DNA of 14,115 bases from an uncultured Clostridia bacterium (lineage in GTDB: Bacteria > Bacillota > Clostridia > Oscillospirales > QAKW01). This document shows, piece by piece, positions 1-6,183 of this stretch. The stretch spans positions 1-14,115 of the forward strand of contig CALXGU010000021.1 of NCBI GenBank assembly GCA_944387905.1, in the 5' to 3' direction. The number at the start of each line of letters is the position of its first letter. Positions within the stretch are counted from its first letter, which is position 1. Below the pieces are notes generated by a model. The model saw only the letters and a program-made list of their open reading frames with translations. It ran no database searches and was not told where the DNA came from. The position numbers and the translations under genes are program-made.

Positions 1-77
1 CCATATGCGTCGCAAAGCGCACGGGCACGCTCGAGGAAAGCAAGATCATACATACGCATACCGCCCGCGCCCTGCAC
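1..77 (-). other. BioA-like (class III aminotransferase) segment fused in frame to ThiI; possible misjoin
   Basis: The last 25 visible codons read VQGAGGMRMY then a helix ending RARALCDAYG. This matches what I know of the BioA (adenosylmethionine-8-amino-7-oxononanoate aminotransferase) segment just before the LLIxDEVxTGFGRT motif, which would lie outside the window. The stretch also looks richer in G+C than the neighbouring ThiI part. The shared GAGGM-coding bases (about 71-57) are where ThiI and BioA motifs coincide, so this is the likely join. It could be an assembly chimera, a recombination product or, least likely, a real fusion. Confidence 0.6.
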
Positions 78-575
78 ATTATCGCAATGGACATAAGCGG
101 CAATATCTCTGACCTCTACTGTCACTATAACATCCGGATTATGGACATCAACTGTTATACCCTGCGTGTTTCTCAAGATGTACGAACCCACCTGAGCACA
201 GATCTGTGGCGAATTGTATTCAAATCTTTTATCCGAGCGCTTTGACATTACTTTAAATGTCTTTGCTTTGGCAAGATTTTTTGAAAAACACAAAAGCGCA
301 GTCTTTTGGATATCCTCCATATTTTTTCCGCATACAGCCGCTTTACTCAGCGCTGCCAATCCAAATACGCGCCTGACCCTTTCAAAAGCCGTATCGATAT
401 CATCTATACCGCCGTCTTTGTCAATATATACAGTTGACTGCATTATTACAACGTCAAATTCCCCCAGCGGTGCCAGCGCATGCTTTATGTTTTTTATCAG
501 TGTCTTTTCAAAGCTTATCCTGTTTAAGCCCTTAAGGACAAGCTCTCCGCATTTTGCAAGTATGATTTCTTTCAT
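1..575 (-). CDS. thiI: ThiI, tRNA 4-thiouridine synthase, N-terminal part (partial, chimeric toward the window edge)
   Basis: ThiI transfers persulfide sulfur from a cysteine desulfurase to U8 of tRNA (and in some species to the thiamin thiazole). Residues 1-166 read as the ferredoxin-like plus THUMP half: KCGELVLKGLNR near the start, RRVFGLAAL, TFKVMSKRSDKRFEYNSPQI and VDVHNPDVIVTVEVRD. The PP-loop (SGGxDS) domain is not in the window. Start ATG at 575-573 has an SD-like GAGGAT about 6 nt upstream. The gene follows a cysteine desulfurase on the same strand with a 58-nt gap holding a strong promoter. Odd: from about residue 167 (bases 77-1) the frame stays open but reads VQGAGGMRMYDLAFLERARA, like BioA, instead of the expected ThiI run into GxGGxPVGTxGK and the PP-loop. 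Only GAGGM is common to both. The ThiI identity of residues 1-166 is confident; whether the whole reading frame is one real protein is doubtful. Confidence 0.85.
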   Translation of the reverse strand, partial: MKEIILAKCGELVLKGLNRISFEKTLIKNIKHALAPLGEFDVVIMQSTVYIDKDGGIDDIDTAFERVRRVFGLAALSKAAVCGKNMEDIQKTALLCFSKNLAKAKTFKVMSKRSDKRFEYNSPQICAQVGSYILRNTQGITVDVHNPDVIVTVEVRDIAAYVHCDNVQGAGGMRMYDLAFLERARALCDAY

Positions 576-604
576 AGTATATCCTCGAATTTTGTATGTA
601 TGCT

Positions 605-633
605 ATTGTATCACATGTGTGATACAATGTCAA
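605..633 (-). promoter_or_regulatory. Strong thiI promoter with an embedded palindromic operator
   Basis: On the minus strand, -35 TTGACA (633-628), a 17-nt spacer and -10 TACAAT (610-605) are followed by the thiI start 30 nt downstream. A TG one base before the -10 makes it an extended -10. An inverted repeat with perfect 11-bp arms (605-615 and 618-628, inner arm sequence TGTGATACAAT) and a 2-nt centre fills the spacer, all of the -10 and the last base of the -35. A bound dimer would block RNA polymerase, so repression is the inference; the regulator is unknown. The -35 begins one base inside the last codon region of the upstream desulfurase, right at its stop. Confidence 0.8.
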
Positions 634-1749
634 CTACTTATAAAAACGCAGCAGTTTTTGCGGGATCATTGAGCAGATCTTGAAAAACTCATCTATTTGT
701 GATACCGTGTTATTATGATCAAAGCTTATGCGAAGAGAGCAGTCAGATCTGCGTTTATCAGCGCCGAGCGCCTCAAGTGTCCTTGTACGGTTCTTTGAAT
801 GAGAGGAACATGCGGAGCCCTGGGACGCATAAATATCATATTCTTCAAGAAAGTGAAGCACATTTTCTCCCAAATATCCGTCAAACGAAACGTTTATTAT
901 ATGGGAAGCCTGTCTGCCGAATGAGTTTATATGTATAAAATCATAATGTTTGCACTGCTCAGCAAAATGTTTGTAAAGGCTTTCAAGATATCCGGGTTTA
1001 TTCTCTTTAAGCTGCTTTACAGCCTGCGCAAACCCTGCCGCGGCAGGGCTGTTGTAGGTACCGGGTACAAATGAGTTTTCCTGCTCGCCTCCGAATATTA
1101 CAGGACTTATCCTGACCCCTTTTGCCGCATATAATGCGCCTATGCCCTTGGGTCCGTTTATTTTATGTGCCGACACAGTAAGCATATCGCATTTGAGTTT
1201 TGACACATCGACAGGTATCTTGCCGAATGCCTGTACCGCATCTATATGAAGCAGCGCAATAGATCCGTTCTTTTCTATTATTTCTTTGAGTTTTTCTGCC
1301 GGAAGTATCAGTCCTGTTTCATTATTTACATACATGCATGAGACAAGTATCGTATTTCTGTCGATCTGCTTTTCAAAATCATCTGTCAAGGGGTTGCACT
1401 TTACAACTTCAAAACCCGCATCCCGATATTTGTCCGCGCACTCACGAACGCTCGGATGTTCTATATTTGAAATAATAATTTTATTGCCTCGGCGCTTAAG
1501 CATGTCAACAGCGGTTTTTATGGCAAGATTATTGCAGAATGTACCGCCCGGACCAAGCAGGATCTGAGATGGCGTGCACCCGAGAGCATACGACAGCTGT
1601 TGTTTGCAGTCGTCTATATCGCCTTTTGCGCTCACGCCCGCTTTATGCAGTGATGAGGCGTTTGCAAAACGCTTTTCCATGGCATCGGTCATCGCTTTTA
1701 TACACTGCTCCGACGGTCGGGTCGTTGCGCTGTTGTCAAAATATATCAT
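634..1749 (-). CDS. Cysteine desulfurase, NifS/IscS-like (PLP-dependent, class V aminotransferase fold), divergent
   Basis: The predicted reaction is L-cysteine to alanine plus an enzyme persulfide; next to thiI it is the likely sulfur donor for tRNA 4-thiolation. Seen: N-terminal YFDNSATT, EHPSV with His98, VNNETG at 141-146, DAVQ with Asp170, PLP-lysine motif SAHKINGPKG (Lys196), catalytic-cysteine loop QGSACSS (Cys314) and the substrate-carboxylate arginine in SLRISF. Length 371 aa is slightly short for the family. Start ATG at 1749 has AGGTGAT about 7 nt upstream. Odd: the usual TSGxTES(N)N motif is GPGGTFCNN (residues 66-74), and the usual RSGT is VPGT (Val228 for the conserved Arg). The loop after Cys314 (SSHSKNRTRT) is also unusual. 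Core catalytic residues remain, so it is probably active. A selenocysteine lyase or Isd-type sulfur donor is less likely. Confidence 0.9.
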   Translation of the reverse strand: MIYFDNSATTRPSEQCIKAMTDAMEKRFANASSLHKAGVSAKGDIDDCKQQLSYALGCTPSQILLGPGGTFCNNLAIKTAVDMLKRRGNKIIISNIEHPSVRECADKYRDAGFEVVKCNPLTDDFEKQIDRNTILVSCMYVNNETGLILPAEKLKEIIEKNGSIALLHIDAVQAFGKIPVDVSKLKCDMLTVSAHKINGPKGIGALYAAKGVRISPVIFGGEQENSFVPGTYNSPAAAGFAQAVKQLKENKPGYLESLYKHFAEQCKHYDFIHINSFGRQASHIINVSFDGYLGENVLHFLEEYDIYASQGSACSSHSKNRTRTLEALGADKRRSDCSLRISFDHNNTVSQIDEFFKICSMIPQKLLRFYK

Positions 1750-1896
1750 TTTTCATCACCTGAATTTTTAGTTCGAAAAACATATCACTTTATGACATAA
1801 TAAATGCCTCTGCGCAAATACAATATATTACGCAGATAAGTTTTCTGCTGCTGTAATTATACAGTATATTCTTGCAATATTCAAGGAGGATTTGAA
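1750..1896. promoter_or_regulatory. Divergent intergenic region with two small inverted repeats
   Basis: This 147-nt gap must hold the promoters of the desulfurase (leftward) and the amidotransferase-like gene (rightward). An inverted repeat with 6-bp arms TCTGCG (1809-1814) and CGCAGA (1831-1836) has a 16-nt spacer. A second, TTATG-A-CATAA, lies at 1790-1800. A possible rightward -10 TATATT (1865-1870) has no good -35. The rightward gene has a strong SD, AAGGAGGA, at 1883-1890. No small gene is evident. Confidence 0.35.
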
Positions 1897-2550
1897 ATGA
1901 AAAAAGCCGCTGTATTCGGAGTCGTGACAAACGGCGTTTCAAATATAAACGAGAGATATTTCGACCATATCAGGCAAAGCGGTATCGATACATTTGTTCC
2001 GTATCCGCAGGATGTATATCTTGCCGTACAGCAGTGCGACTGTCTTGTCGTGACGGGCGGAGGAGATATGGATCCACAGCTGTACGGGCAAAAGCCATGG
2101 AAGATGGGTTTGAATTTTGATACTCAGCTTGACAGATATGAACTCAGTCTGATAAGAGCTTTTATCAGCGCGGGAAAAGCGATACTCGGTATTTGCAAAG
2201 GCATGCAGAGCATAAATATCGCTTTGGGCGGTACTCTCTTTCAGGATATACCGTCCATGCTCGGATTATGCCATTCAGGCAGCGCTCAAAAAGAGTGCAC
2301 TCACGAAATAAAAATATCTGAAAAATCCAACTTGTACAACGCTTTAGGTCTTCGCGCTGTTGTAAATTCTTATCACCATCAGAGTGTTCATATTTTAGGG
2401 GAAAGCTTAACTGTAGCAGCCGCCTCTCACGACGGCGTGATAGAAGCAATAGAAAGTACTTCTCTGCCTGTGCTGGGTGTTCAGTGGCATCCCGAACGAA
2501 TGTGCGGAAATAAGGTTTTTGAGCATTTCTTCTCTGCGTATCTTAAATAA
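1897..2550 (+). CDS. Class I glutamine amidotransferase-like hydrolase, peptidase C26 / gamma-glutamyl-GABA hydrolase (PuuD-like) family
   Basis: The family cleaves gamma-glutamyl amide bonds; PuuD releases GABA from gamma-glutamyl-GABA in putrescine breakdown. Seen: TGGGDMDPQLYG (53-64), typical of this subfamily; nucleophile elbow GICKGMQ with Cys100; NSYHHQSV (about 155-162); and QWHPE with His198 and Glu200 completing the Cys-His-Glu triad. At 217 aa it is a little shorter than the usual ~240-255, and stands alone without an amidotransferase synthase domain. Start ATG has an AAGGAGGA SD at ideal spacing. It is a single-gene transcript: divergent from the desulfurase and ended by a strong terminator 3 nt after the stop. 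No putrescine or glutamine pathway genes adjoin it, so the substrate is unknown. Confidence 0.88.
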   Translation: MKKAAVFGVVTNGVSNINERYFDHIRQSGIDTFVPYPQDVYLAVQQCDCLVVTGGGDMDPQLYGQKPWKMGLNFDTQLDRYELSLIRAFISAGKAILGICKGMQSINIALGGTLFQDIPSMLGLCHSGSAQKECTHEIKISEKSNLYNALGLRAVVNSYHHQSVHILGESLTVAAASHDGVIEAIESTSLPVLGVQWHPERMCGNKVFEHFFSAYLK

Positions 2551-2553
2551 ACC

Positions 2554-2587
2554 AAAACGCCCCGGTCTGTGACCGGGGCGTTTTTTA
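2554..2587. terminator. Bidirectional rho-independent terminator between convergent genes
   Basis: Perfect 14-bp arms AAAACGCCCCGGTC (2554-2567) and GACCGGGGCGTTTT (2571-2584) enclose the loop TGT, with a T-run at 2581-2586. It ends the plus-strand amidotransferase-like gene. Read leftward it ends in TTTTGGTTTA and lies directly after the spoIIP stop codon (2587-2585), which sits in the T-run. Confidence 0.95.
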
Positions 2588-3637
2588 TTCTATAGTATCG
2601 ATTACCGCACGCGCCGTATATAACGCTGCATTTTGAGCCTCCTCAAGAGTATTGGCTACACTTCCCACTTCCATCAACACTGTGTAATTTGTGACGTGAG
2701 TATTAAAACGATCACCTCTTAAATTGACCGGTCTTGACAGCGCTCCGTAATTCTGTCCCATGGTCCTGGATATATCGAGCGCAAACTTAAAATTTTCTCG
2801 CCAGTTGGGATGAGACAGACCCTTTGCGTCCGTTCCGCACACAAGCATGACCTGTGCTGTATTTTTTCCGTCTATCTGAGTCAGCGGACGATATGAATCG
2901 CCGCTTTGCGTAGTTATGGCATCGCGGTGAACGTCAAAGCAAAGCTGTATCGAGGGATACTTTTCCAGCATTTCCTGCACTCCTACTATAGACCGTGAAT
3001 ATGCGCCGCTGAACTGTTCCTTATCGTATACCTCGGTAAGATGAATCGTTTTATATCCCAGTCTTTCAAACTCCTGTGCCATCGCGTTGCCTACATCAAC
3101 AACAGTTCCGCCGCCGTAATATTCCTCTGATGTATGCGTATGATATATCAGTATGTACGGATCCTCCTTGTTGGGCTGCGGCGGAGTATAATCGGCATAC
3201 AGAAGGCTTGTGACATCATAATCGGTATTATTTATAAGCGATGTGCCTCCGTAATCTTTATATTTGCCTGACAGTGCTGAGAGATTTACGACTATTGCAT
3301 CAGGATTATCTGTGACCTGCGGGGTATCAGTTGTAACATTCCCAAGCTGTGATGCCTCAAGCTGTCCGCTGTCACCGCCGTCGGATATAACGCTCAGGAC
3401 TTGATCAATAAGCTCCTGCCTGTCTGATGACACGACAGAACCTGCAGCTTTTTCGTCAGATCCCGGCCGAAAATCGGATACGTCCACCTCTATCTCACCA
3501 AAAGTGTAATCATATGCGCTGCCGGCGATCTGCTTCCCGAATATCCCGAACACTCCCACCGAAACCGCAGCAGACAGAACTGTACAGAAAATTCCTTTTA
3601 AAATCGATTTTATCTTTCTTATTCTTATTGACGGCAA
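2585..3637 (-). CDS. spoIIP: Stage II sporulation protein P (SpoIIP), septal/engulfment peptidoglycan hydrolase
   Basis: SpoIIP is the membrane-anchored amidase/endopeptidase of the SpoIIDMP complex, which thins septal peptidoglycan and drives engulfment of the forespore. Seen: a basic N-terminus followed by one membrane helix, a low-complexity linker, then the catalytic domain with ILIYHTHTSEEYY, the VHRDAI motif, and LMEVGSVANTLEEA near the end. Counted from the TTG at 3637 the key residues are His166/His168, His237 and Glu323. The reading frame extends to a TTG at 3673, 8 nt after gpr, but that site has no SD. The TTG at 3637 is preceded by AAGGAAGTGAG, so I prefer it (350 aa). Placement after gpr matches the B. 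subtilis gpr-spoIIP order. The start choice is uncertain; the family call is firm. Confidence 0.95.
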   Translation of the reverse strand: MPSIRIRKIKSILKGIFCTVLSAAVSVGVFGIFGKQIAGSAYDYTFGEIEVDVSDFRPGSDEKAAGSVVSSDRQELIDQVLSVISDGGDSGQLEASQLGNVTTDTPQVTDNPDAIVVNLSALSGKYKDYGGTSLINNTDYDVTSLLYADYTPPQPNKEDPYILIYHTHTSEEYYGGGTVVDVGNAMAQEFERLGYKTIHLTEVYDKEQFSGAYSRSIVGVQEMLEKYPSIQLCFDVHRDAITTQSGDSYRPLTQIDGKNTAQVMLVCGTDAKGLSHPNWRENFKFALDISRTMGQNYGALSRPVNLRGDRFNTHVTNYTVLMEVGSVANTLEEAQNAALYTARAVIDTIE

Positions 3638-3681
3638 TACTCTCACTTCCTTCGTAAAAGCATATGCAGACAATATTATTT

Positions 3682-4569
3682 TTAATACAAAAAACGCAGA
3701 ATATCTTCTGTAGACATATCACGATGCAGAGCCTTATTGACCGCAAAAGCTATAAGTCTTGCCGCCGTATCCGTGGCACTGTCTATTCTCGACGGCATTG
3801 CTATCATAGAATCCATATACTGTCCCAGCTGCTTTTCTGTTTCTGACTTATCACAGCCTGCACAGGACAAAATCGTACTTACATCAATAACGGTAGGCAT
3901 GCCTATAGATATGACCGGAGTATCAAGGTTATCGGGCGATATTCTTTTGCGCGCATTGTCAACTCCGCCACCCGGTGTCAGAGACGTATCTGATATCTGT
4001 ACCGTTCTGCACAGTCTTGATACAGATGTCGTTGCAAGTGCGTCTATAACTATAATCAGTGACGGATCAAGCATCTTTGCTATGCCGCCTATCAGCTCGG
4101 CGCTTTCTATGCCTGTTACACCGAAAACATTTGAACAAATCGCGCTGACGCTTGAATATGTTCCATTGCTTATAAGCTCCGGCATTACCTTTTCAAAGCC
4201 TCTTGTCACTATTATCCTGTCGACGCATTTAGGTCCGAGACTGTCGGGGGTTATCTGACGGTTGCCTATGCCCGCAATCAGTATCCTTCCGTGTTCTTTC
4301 GGCATCAAAGACCTGATAATATCCGCCAAGACCGTAACTATACTTTCAAAATCTTTATCGGTTATCCGATATACCCGCTCAAATTCAACTGTTATATAAG
4401 TGCCTTTTTCCCTGCCAAAATCCCCGGCGTCTTTATCATCGTCCAATTTTACTGTAGTCACTGTACACGCGTCATGCTTTTTTGTTTGAGCATAGGTACT
4501 GTGGCTTACTTTTGCCGCATCTGCAGCTTCTATTGATTCCAATATAAGTCCTGTTCTGATTTTTTCCAT
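3682..4569 (-). CDS. gpr: GPR, germination endoprotease for small acid-soluble spore proteins
   Basis: GPR degrades SASPs when spores germinate; it is made as a zymogen in the forespore and autoprocesses near its N-terminus. Seen: IAGIGNRQITPDSLGPK (about 98-114), with the Asp equivalent to one proposed catalytic Asp; VIDALATTSVSRL, carrying the second; and the family block TVQISDTSLTPGGGVDN. Length 295 aa is shorter than the ~370 aa of Bacillus and typical of clostridial forms. Start ATG has AAGGTGAT 4 nt upstream. Odd: the processing motif near the N-terminus, normally RTDLAxE, reads RTGLILE at residues 5-11, and only four residues precede it. It is cotranscribed with spoIIP (8 nt from the earliest possible spoIIP start). 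I could not identify a convincing sigma-F/G promoter upstream. Confidence 0.95.
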   Translation of the reverse strand: MEKIRTGLILESIEAADAAKVSHSTYAQTKKHDACTVTTVKLDDDKDAGDFGREKGTYITVEFERVYRITDKDFESIVTVLADIIRSLMPKEHGRILIAGIGNRQITPDSLGPKCVDRIIVTRGFEKVMPELISNGTYSSVSAICSNVFGVTGIESAELIGGIAKMLDPSLIIVIDALATTSVSRLCRTVQISDTSLTPGGGVDNARKRISPDNLDTPVISIGMPTVIDVSTILSCAGCDKSETEKQLGQYMDSMIAMPSRIDSATDTAARLIAFAVNKALHRDMSTEDILRFLY

Positions 4570-4601
4570 ATTATCACCTTTTTGAATGTAAATATAACCA
4601 C

Positions 4602-4632
4602 TATAAAAGTTAAAAAAACACCTGCTTTTATA
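4602..4632. repeat. Inverted repeat in the gpr / PTS-EIIC divergent region
   Basis: Arms TATAAAAG (4602-4609) and CTTTTATA (4625-4632) are perfect over 8 bp with a 15-nt spacer, in a very AT-rich 147-nt divergent gap (4570-4716). It could be an operator or a weak hairpin in the gpr leader. AT-rich sequence makes chance occurrence plausible. Confidence 0.3.
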
Positions 4633-4658
4633 ATTATTTACAAAATAAAGATTTTTAA

Positions 4659-4687
4659 TTGAAATAATAGTTTTTTTTGTTTATAAT
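4659..4687 (+). promoter_or_regulatory. Sigma-A-type promoter of the PTS-EIIC-like gene
   Basis: -35 TTGAAA (4659-4664), a 17-nt T-rich spacer and a perfect -10 TATAAT (4682-4687) lie 29 nt before the start codon. The ribosome-binding site is a GGGGG run (4707-4711), weaker than the canonical GGAGG. Confidence 0.8.
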
Positions 4688-4716
4688 ATCAGCAAAATAA
4701 TTTTTCGGGGGTACAT

Positions 4717-5802
4717 ATGGACAAGAAGAAGTTTGTGACAGGTCTAAAAAAAGTTTCACAGCATATTTTCATCGACGGTTTGTCCGGCATGGCAATCGGT
4801 CTTTTTTCGACCCTTATTATCGGAACCATAACCGAGCAGATAGGACTGCTTCTGGGCGGATATATAGGCAATATGGTAGTTTTAGTGTCTAAAGTCTCCA
4901 AGGCATTGATGGGAATCGGCATAGGCGTAGGAGTCGCAAGCAAGTTTAAATGCTCCCCGCTGCTTACGGTTGCCGCAGGAGTCTGCGGAATGGTAGGTGG
5001 TTTTGCCTCTAAAATAATCGACGGTTCTATACTTGACGGCAGCGTGCTGTCTCTGGCCGGTGTAGGTGAACCGCTCGGTGCTTTTATAGGCGCGTTTGTA
5101 GGTATAGAAATAGGCAGGCTTGTCGCCGGAAAGACAAAAATGGATATTCTTCTTACACCGCTTGTTACAATCATAAGCGGTTCTGTTGTAGGCCTGCTCA
5201 TGGGTCCGCCTATTTCCCAGTTTATGAATTTTATCGGCTCAATAATCAATTTCAATGTTGACAAATATCCCATCATAGGCGGGGTCATAGTCTCTGCGCT
5301 TATGGGTATTGCTCTGACGCTTCCGATCTCTTCCGCTGCAATAGGCGTGTCGCTTGGTCTTTCCGGTCTTGCGGCAGGTGCAGCTACTGTCGGCTGCTGT
5401 GCTCAGATGATAGGTTTCGGTGTCGCAAGCTACCGTGAAAACAAGCTTGGCGGTCTGATTGCGCAAGGCGTCGGCACATCCATGATACAAATGCCCAACA
5501 TCGTCAGAAACGTGCGGATCTGGATACCGGCCACTCTTGCCTCTGTAATACTGGGCCCGATTTCTTCGGCTGTCCTGAAAATGACAAGCAATGCTGTCGG
5601 ATCCGGTATGGGTACCTCCGGACTTGTCGGGCCTATCTCCGCTTTTCAGGTTATGACATCCGCCGGTATTTCACCTGTAATTGTGATTGCAGAAATAATT
5701 ATTATGTATTTTCTTGCTCCCGCCGCATTATCTCTCCTGTTTTCCGAATTACTGCGTAAAATCGGCTGGATCAAACCCGGAGATATGAAACTGGACGTAT
5801 AA
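4717..5802 (+). CDS. PTS_EIIC_2-family polytopic membrane protein (orphan PTS transporter subunit IIC-like)
   Basis: This is a 361-aa, glycine-rich membrane protein with roughly eight to ten hydrophobic segments. It begins with a cytoplasmic stretch, MDKKKFVTGLKKVSQ, then FIDGLSGMAIGLFSTLIIG, a pattern I associate with the PTS EIIC type 2 family (PF13303). Other family-like features are GVGEPLGAFIGAFVGIEIG (about 112-130), LPISSAAIGVSLGLSGLAAG and GTSGLVGPISAFQVM. No EIIA, EIIB or sugar-catabolic gene lies nearby, and the protein carries no EIIB domain, so sugar transport by phosphotransfer cannot be assumed and the substrate is unknown. It has its own consensus promoter and no clear terminator after it, so some transcripts may continue into the DUF1292 gene 76 nt downstream. 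Confidence 0.8.
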   Translation: MDKKKFVTGLKKVSQHIFIDGLSGMAIGLFSTLIIGTITEQIGLLLGGYIGNMVVLVSKVSKALMGIGIGVGVASKFKCSPLLTVAAGVCGMVGGFASKIIDGSILDGSVLSLAGVGEPLGAFIGAFVGIEIGRLVAGKTKMDILLTPLVTIISGSVVGLLMGPPISQFMNFIGSIINFNVDKYPIIGGVIVSALMGIALTLPISSAAIGVSLGLSGLAAGAATVGCCAQMIGFGVASYRENKLGGLIAQGVGTSMIQMPNIVRNVRIWIPATLASVILGPISSAVLKMTSNAVGSGMGTSGLVGPISAFQVMTSAGISPVIVIAEIIIMYFLAPAALSLLFSELLRKIGWIKPGDMKLDV

Positions 5803-5842
5803 TTTTAATTTTTAAAATATACTTTTATTTTTGATTATTTTG

Positions 5843-5851
5843 TGTTATACT
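5843..5851 (+). promoter_or_regulatory. Extended -10 promoter of the DUF1292 gene
   Basis: TGTTATACT gives a TGn-extended -10 (hexamer TATACT, 5846-5851), 27 nt before the start codon. The -35 position (5823-5828, TTTTAT) is poor, as is common for extended -10 promoters. The following SD is GGAGG at 5868-5872. Confidence 0.5.
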
Positions 5852-5878
5852 GTATTCAGATAAGATCGGAGGTTTTTT

Positions 5879-6169
5879 ATGGACAGCGAATACGGAAATG
5901 ATATTGTAACTTTAACCGATGAGAACGGTATGGAACTGCAGTTTGAGCATTTCGGATCAGTGGAGATGGACGGCACTGTGTATGTCGGACTTATTGAGCT
6001 TTTTGATGATCCGCAGAAACAGCTCGAAAGTGACGGGACTCTGTTTATTTTAAAAACTGTCGAGGACGATGCCGGAGAAGAGATACTTGTTACTATAGAT
6101 GACGATGATGAACTGTCACGCGTCTCAAAAGTATTTGAAGACACATTTGAAGATCTTATTCTGGATTGA
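5879..6169 (+). CDS. DUF1292 domain protein (YrzB-like), small acidic
   Basis: This is a 96-aa, strongly acidic protein with no signal peptide or membrane segment. It fits the DUF1292 pattern: an opening IVTLTDENGMELQFEHFGSVEMDG, then YVGLIEL and LFILKTVEDDAGEEILVTIDDDDE, then a short helical end VSKVFEDTFEDLILD. DUF1292 proteins are widespread in Firmicutes and often sit near RuvX-type genes; their role is unknown. Start ATG has GGAGG 6 nt upstream. The 3' end of the gene appears to carry the promoter of the 6S RNA that follows. I assign no function. Confidence 0.85.
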   Translation: MDSEYGNDIVTLTDENGMELQFEHFGSVEMDGTVYVGLIELFDDPQKQLESDGTLFILKTVEDDAGEEILVTIDDDDELSRVSKVFEDTFEDLILD

Positions 6170-6173
6170 TAAT
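6146..6173 (+). promoter_or_regulatory. Candidate promoter of the 6S RNA, within the end of the DUF1292 gene
   Basis: TTTGAA (6146-6151), a 16-nt spacer and GATAAT (6168-6173) would start transcription at about 6180-6185, where the closing stem of the RNA begins. The boxes are imperfect. Confidence 0.4.
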
Positions 6174-6183
6174 TAACAAAAAC

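Noticed and set aside
605..628. CRP/FNR-type site (TGTGA...TCACA) in the thiI promoter
   Set aside because: The half-sites are in the reverse order (TCACA first, then TGTGA, 2-nt centre), so it does not fit the TGTGA-N6-TCACA layout.
640..665. AAAAAC/GTTTTT hairpin at the end of the desulfurase gene as a terminator
   Set aside because: It has a six-base arm with one G-C pair and lies inside the coding sequence; it is too weak to call.
3737..4258. 173-codon open frame opposite gpr
   Set aside because: Antisense shadow; the gpr frame has clear family motifs over the same bases.
4689..5288. 199-codon open frame on the minus strand opposite the EIIC-like gene
   Set aside because: It is proline/threonine/isoleucine-rich, an antisense shadow of a glycine-rich membrane gene, with no SD or family motif.
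5803..5842. Terminator between the EIIC-like gene and the DUF1292 gene
   Set aside because: Only weak all-AT self-complementarity is present; there is no GC-containing stem with a T-run.
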